The notes below the pieces were generated by a model. It was given only the letters and a program-made list of their open reading frames with translations. It was not told the DNA's origin and made no database searches. Both the position numbers and the translations under genes were made by a program. DNA of 64,000 bases from CAVXSP01 sp963724645 (GTDB lineage: Bacteria; Acidobacteriota; Vicinamibacteria; Vicinamibacterales; SCN-69-37), in assembly GCA_963724645.1 (NCBI GenBank), contig CAVRVJ010000007.1:124001-188000 (forward strand). Reading direction: 5' to 3'. This document shows positions 63,397 to 64,000 of the stretch, in pieces; position 1 is the first letter of the stretch, and every line of letters begins with the position of its first letter.

Positions 63397-63487
63397 AAGC
63401 GTGAAAGGGTGAAAGGGTGAGAGAGAGGGAGAGAGAGAGAGAGAGAGAGAGAGAAAAAAGAAAAAGAAAAAGAAGGAGAGTGAAAGG
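63397..63487 (+). repeat. Purine-only tract with (GA)n microsatellite
   Basis: From 63397 to 63487 nearly all bases are A or G. The core is a long run of GA repeats around 63417-63453, followed by AAAAAG units and GGAGAG. It lies directly upstream of the zinc-ribbon gene and includes its ribosome-binding area. Such a tract can slip in replication. Confidence 0.85.
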
Positions 63488-64000
63488 ATGAAGAAGCGCT
63501 GTCCAACCTGCGGCGAAATCTACGATTGGTACGTCGCCGAGTGCCCGGTGTGTCACGTGTCGCTCAAGGACGAGGCGGACGAAGTGGATGACGTGGACGA
63601 GGCGGACGAGGACGCTGCGGACGACGGTGTCCAACCGTCGCCCGACGCCAAGTTCGTGGTGGCGTTCGAGACGACCGACCCAGGGGTGCTGCCGCTCGCG
63701 GAAATCGCCCTGCAACAAGCGGGCATCGAGTACACGATTCAGAACGGCGGGATTTCAGACATCATCCTCGGGGCGCGCGCCGGGCGGAGACTGCGAGAGA
63801 ACGAAAGACCGATCGAGGTGGTCGTGCGCGCCGAAGACGAAAGCCGCGCACGCGAGTGCCTCGACGATCTCCGCACGGCGGACGCCGCCATCGCGCCGGC
63901 CGTCCCCCCTGCGTCCACTCCCGTGGCCGCCGGTACGGTGGCCTCTGGCGGGACGATCCATCTGGTTGACGCCGAGACCGGCGGCCCGATTGGCGATATC
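63488..64000 (+). CDS. Zinc-ribbon protein with DUF2007-like domain, 3' truncated by window edge
   Basis: 171 codons are visible with no stop. The N-terminus MKKRCPTCGEIYDWYVAECPVCHVSL is a zinc ribbon with two CxxC pairs. An acidic linker (about residues 28-50, mostly D and E) leads to KFVVAFETTDPGVLPLAEIALQQAGIEYTIQN, which resembles the DUF2007 domain (about residues 55-120). The C-terminal visible part is Pro/Ala-rich. The ATG is preceded by AAAGG. Confidence 0.75.
   Translation, partial: MKKRCPTCGEIYDWYVAECPVCHVSLKDEADEVDDVDEADEDAADDGVQPSPDAKFVVAFETTDPGVLPLAEIALQQAGIEYTIQNGGISDIILGARAGRRLRENERPIEVVVRAEDESRARECLDDLRTADAAIAPAVPPASTPVAAGTVASGGTIHLVDAETGGPIGDI

Noticed and set aside
63397..63487. 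CRISPR or tandem repeat array
   Set aside because: The tract is a simple dinucleotide run without spacers.

Overview
The window is high-GC bacterial chromosome. I infer Acidobacteriota, most likely a Vicinamibacteria-like lineage. The grounds are an acidobacterial-type FtsX/MacB (ADOP-like) permease at the left edge, glycine-rich secreted cytochrome c and PQQ dehydrogenase proteins, CE1-type secreted esterases, and form-II CoxL-like molybdenum hydroxylases. No rRNA gene, complete tRNA gene or CRISPR array was seen.

Layout. (1) 1-2585: end of an FtsX-like permease and a small secreted protein. (2) 2586-14245: a probable genomic island. Two exact 44-bp copies of a tRNA 3' end (3506-3549 and 14139-14182) bracket 10.6 kb, and a tyrosine-recombinase C-terminal remnant lies just inside the right copy. 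The island carries a nucleotidyltransferase/antitoxin/ParE-type operon, two small genes, a four-gene operon in the order flavin oxidoreductase, membrane Fe-S oxidoreductase, EtfA, EtfB (the order of Pseudomonas dgcA-dgcB-etf dimethylglycine demethylation), an AraC regulator and a DUF1479 protein. Two almost identical 43-nt boxes lie upstream of the demethylase operon/AraC pair and of the DUF1479 gene, suggesting one regulon. (3) 14246-19508: a sugar isomerase-like protein divergent from an RbsBAC-type sugar ABC transporter. (4) 19516-34333: secreted peptidase and esterases, mono-, di- and pentaheme cytochromes c, a TauE/SafE permease, a PQQ dehydrogenase and a three-subunit molybdenum hydroxylase, forming a periplasmic oxidation/respiratory block. 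(5) 34343-39749: nucleotidyltransferase, CoxG-like protein, VapBC-like toxin-antitoxin, ABC-F ATPase and a YWTD beta-propeller protein. (6) 39858-62022: a large cluster with O-antigen ligase, three glycosyltransferases, three B12-type radical SAM proteins, one SPASM-like radical SAM protein, three methyltransferases, amidohydrolase, sulfotransferase, PIG-L deacetylase, GNAT and flippase. It probably makes a heavily modified surface glycan or glycoconjugate. (7) 62125-64000: an MFS transporter, a (GA)n tract and the start of a zinc-ribbon protein.

Two features recur. First, short GC-rich hairpin repeats occur between genes and apparently inside coding sequence: in-frame in an ABC ATPase linker and in the 2Fe-2S subunit of the Mo hydroxylase. 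Second, many otherwise well-conserved genes carry 1-nt frameshifts. These are dense at 42.6-54.7 kb and absent from the island. They may be assembly indels or real decay, and the sequence alone cannot decide.
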